NCBI GenBank assembly: GCA_900320415.1
Contig: ONSE01000145.1
Location: forward strand, 1 to 16,555
DNA: 16,555 nt
Direction: 5' to 3'
From: an uncultured Eubacteriales bacterium
Lineage (GTDB): Bacteria > Bacillota > Clostridia > Oscillospirales > Acutalibacteraceae
Part shown: in pieces, positions 14,445 through 16,555 of the stretch
Layout of the letters: each line of letters opens with the position of its first letter
Position numbering within the stretch: position 1 is the stretch's first letter
Translations under genes and position numbers: made by a program
Notes under the pieces: generated by a model
Seen by the model: the letters and a program-made list of their open reading frames with translations, nothing else
Told to the model about the DNA's origin: nothing
The model's database searches: none

Positions 14445-15448
14445 TTGATAAAACCAACCTTCTTCATCACCTTATCCATGGTGCGGCGGCTGATTTTAAG
14501 AGCGATTTCGTCCGCCCTGCGGTAGCATTCCTCGAGGTATGCCCTGTCCTTGATCAGGCGCTCATAGCGCTCTCTGATGGGGCGCAGCTCCTCGATAACG
14601 GCTTCGCCGACAGCTGCCTTGAAGTCGCCGTAGCCCTTTCCCGCGAACTCGTTTTCGATCTGCTCAAAGGTCTTGCCCGTGACGGCGCTGTAGATGGTCA
14701 TCAGATTGTTGACGCCGTCCTTGCCCTCGGCGAAGCGCACACAGGAATCGCTGTCCGTCACGGCGCGCTTGAACTTCCTCATGATCGCCTCGGGGGAATC
14801 CAGAAGGTGAACGCAGCCGTTGACATTTTCGTCGGACTTGCTCATCTTGTTGAGCGGGTTCTGCAGCGACATGACTCTCGCGCCGTTCTTGGGTATAAAG
14901 CCCTCGGGAATCTTGAATACGTTGCCGTAAAGACCGTTGAAGCGCTTGGCTATGTCGCAGGTGATCTCAATATGCTGCTTCTGATCCGCTCCCACAGGCA
15001 CCTTGTCCGCCTGATAGAGTAGAATATCGCCCGCCATGAGTACGGGATAGGTGAACAGACCCGCATTGATATTGTCGGCGTGCTTCTGGGACTTGTCCTT
15101 GAACTGCGTCATACGTGACAGCTCACCGAACTGGGTGTAGCAGTTGAGCACCCATGCAAGCTCGGCGTGGGTGTGTACATGGCTCTGAATAAAAAACAGG
15201 CTCTTCTCCACGTCAATGCCGCAGGCGAGAATGGAGGCGTAGGCGTCGATGATATTCCTGCGCATGACGGCAGGCTCCTGGCGCACGGTGATGGTGTGGA
15301 GATCGGCGAGGGCGTAAATGCAGTTATATTCCTCCTGCATCTTCACCCAGTTGCGGATCGCTCCGAGGTAATTGCCCAATGTAATCGTTCCGCTGGGCTG
15401 TATCGCGCTGAAAACGACTTGCTTTTTTTCGGGTGTTGTATTTTCCAT
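14441..15448 (-). CDS. trpS: Tryptophanyl-tRNA synthetase
   Basis: Charges tRNA-Trp with tryptophan. The 335-residue class I synthetase has the nucleotide-binding motif PSGTITLGNYLGA (18-30, the HIGH equivalent), the MAGDILLYQ motif (138-146) with Asp140 in the tryptophan pocket, and KMSKSDEN (201-208), the KMSKS loop. Length is normal for bacterial TrpS. The start at 15448 is an ATG with GAGGA about 8 bases upstream; a TTG 24 bases further out would lack a good site. It follows the aminotransferase after 27 bases and overlaps the downstream glycosyltransferase. No T-box leader is present directly upstream because that space is coding, so any Trp-responsive control would have to lie before the aminotransferase, outside the window. 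Confidence 0.96.
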   Translation of the reverse strand: MENTTPEKKQVVFSAIQPSGTITLGNYLGAIRNWVKMQEEYNCIYALADLHTITVRQEPAVMRRNIIDAYASILACGIDVEKSLFFIQSHVHTHAELAWVLNCYTQFGELSRMTQFKDKSQKHADNINAGLFTYPVLMAGDILLYQADKVPVGADQKQHIEITCDIAKRFNGLYGNVFKIPEGFIPKNGARVMSLQNPLNKMSKSDENVNGCVHLLDSPEAIMRKFKRAVTDSDSCVRFAEGKDGVNNLMTIYSAVTGKTFEQIENEFAGKGYGDFKAAVGEAVIEELRPIRERYERLIKDRAYLEECYRRADEIALKISRRTMDKVMKKVGFIK

Positions 15449-15475
15449 TTGCTTTATCCTCTTTTCAGTCAAACA

Positions 15476-16555
15476 TCAGACGGGAAGCTGCGCGGCAAGC
15501 TCTCCGAGAATCTTGATACCCTTCTCCAGCTGCTCGTCGGTCGGGGTGGAGAAGTTGATGCGGAAGCTGTGGCACTCCTCCGTCTCGTCGGTCAGGAAGG
15601 CGTTGCCGGGAACGACACACACCTTATTGAGCACCGCCGTCTTGCAGAAGGCGGGCATATCCACGCTCTCGGGAAGATCGCACCAGATGAACAGACCGCC
15701 GTCAATGCGGTGATAGGTGATGTTGGGTGCGCAGTATTTATCGAGCAGATCCATACAGAACTGCGCCTTTTTGGTATAGATATCGCGCAGCATCTGCAAA
15801 TGCGCGTTAAAGTCATATTTGGTGATAAACTCGTCACAGACGCGCTGTGACCAGATGTTGGTGTGTACGTCATTGCCCTGCTTGCAGACTACCAGCTTCT
15901 GGAAAATCTCCTTGGGGGCGATGGTGTACGCTACACGCATACCGGGCGAAATCACTTTGGAGAAGGAGCCCGCGTAAATCACAATGCCGTCAGTGTCAAA
16001 GCTCTTGATATTGGGAAGGTTCTCACCGCTGTAGCGCAGGTCGCCGTAGGGATTGTCCTCGAGGATCAGCACACCGTACTGCCTGGCGAGATCATAGACC
16101 TTTTTGCGCTTTTCAAGGCTCATGGTGACGCCCGAGGGATTCTGGAAGTTCGGGATCGTGTAAATAAATTTCGCGTTGGGATTCGCTTTCAGCTTTTCCT
16201 CCAGCTCCACGGTGCTCATGCCGTCAGGCTCCACCGTCACGCCGACCAGCTTGGCGTTGTAGCTGCGGAAGGTGTTGAGAGAACCGATAAACGACGGCGC
16301 CTCGCAGATGACGACCTCTCCCTCATTAACGAGCGCCTTGGTGCAGAGATCCATAATCTGCTGGGCGCCTGTGGTGATGAGAATATCGTCGTTGTCGGAG
16401 CCTGTCTGATGGTTCGTTTTCATATATTCCATCATATGCTGACGCAGAGGAGTATAACCCTCCGTCACGCTGTACTGCAGCACGGAGATGGGGTTCTCCT
16501 GAAAAATACGCGCGGAAATCTCGGCGATCTCCTTCGCGGGGAACGCGTCGGGAGA
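15476..16555 (-). CDS. PLP-dependent class I/II aminotransferase (partial, N-terminus beyond the right edge)
   Basis: A fold-type I aminotransferase; 359 C-terminal residues are visible and the frame stays open to the edge, so perhaps 30-50 residues are missing. Motifs are the SPDAFPAKEI start of the domain, ITTGAQQIMDL, PNFQNPSGV, LEDNPYGDLRY with the PLP-ring Asp, and the PLP-binding lysine in AGSFSKVISPGMRV (visible residue 200). The pattern matches the LysN/2-aminoadipate or aromatic aminotransferase group related to the C-terminal domain of MocR regulators; whether a GntR-type DNA-binding domain precedes it cannot be seen, but SPDAFP near the start makes a stand-alone enzyme likely. Substrate is uncertain. 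Being next to trpS hints at aromatic amino acids, which is weak evidence. Confidence 0.88.
   Translation of the reverse strand, partial: SPDAFPAKEIAEISARIFQENPISVLQYSVTEGYTPLRQHMMEYMKTNHQTGSDNDDILITTGAQQIMDLCTKALVNEGEVVICEAPSFIGSLNTFRSYNAKLVGVTVEPDGMSTVELEEKLKANPNAKFIYTIPNFQNPSGVTMSLEKRKKVYDLARQYGVLILEDNPYGDLRYSGENLPNIKSFDTDGIVIYAGSFSKVISPGMRVAYTIAPKEIFQKLVVCKQGNDVHTNIWSQRVCDEFITKYDFNAHLQMLRDIYTKKAQFCMDLLDKYCAPNITYHRIDGGLFIWCDLPESVDMPAFCKTAVLNKVCVVPGNAFLTDETEECHSFRINFSTPTDEQLEKGIKILGELAAQLPV

Overview
The window looks like chromosomal core sequence from an anaerobic Clostridia-type Firmicute, most likely of the Ruminococcaceae/Oscillospiraceae kind. The grounds are a type II fatty-acid synthesis operon using FabK instead of FabI, AGGAGG-type ribosome sites before nearly every gene, class C-like sortases, a lysC with a possible internal start, and a fairly GC-rich codon choice. 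The organism assignment is inference; no rRNA or other taxonomic marker is present.

Left block (1-5614, minus strand): a fatty-acid synthesis operon read right to left as fabK, fabD, a lipoprotein gene, fabG, fabF, accB, fabZ (cut by the window edge). A near-consensus promoter (TTGACT, 17-bp spacer, TAATAT) lies just before fabK, followed at once by an interrupted inverted repeat that is a good operator candidate. FabD makes malonyl-ACP, FabF condenses, FabG reduces the ketone, FabZ dehydrates, FabK reduces the enoyl bond, and AccB carries the biotin of acetyl-CoA carboxylase. fabH, acpP and the other acc genes are not in view. The lipoprotein gene between fabD and fabG does not belong to the textbook set.

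Middle block (5615-11360): a small membrane-anchored protein on the minus strand diverges from a rightward run of a class A penicillin-binding protein (bifunctional peptidoglycan synthase), homoserine dehydrogenase (hom) and aspartate kinase (lysC), closed by a strong intrinsic terminator. The divergent intergenic region (6055-6309) holds an extended -10 promoter and several palindromes. lysC carries a ribosome site and ATG inside the gene, placed to give a separate regulatory (beta) subunit as in Bacillus subtilis aspartokinase II.

Right block (11361-16555): a well-formed promoter drives two sortase genes overlapping by ATGA. No pilin or other LPXTG substrate is encoded beside them. They converge, across a perfect 13-bp bidirectional terminator hairpin, on a leftward run of a PLP aminotransferase (cut by the right edge), trpS and a polytopic GT-C type glycosyltransferase overlapping trpS by ATGA.

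No rRNA, tRNA, CRISPR array, insertion sequence, phage gene or clear defence system was seen. The points most worth following are the lipoprotein inside the fab operon, the operator candidate ahead of fabK, the internal lysC start, and the substrate-less sortase pair.
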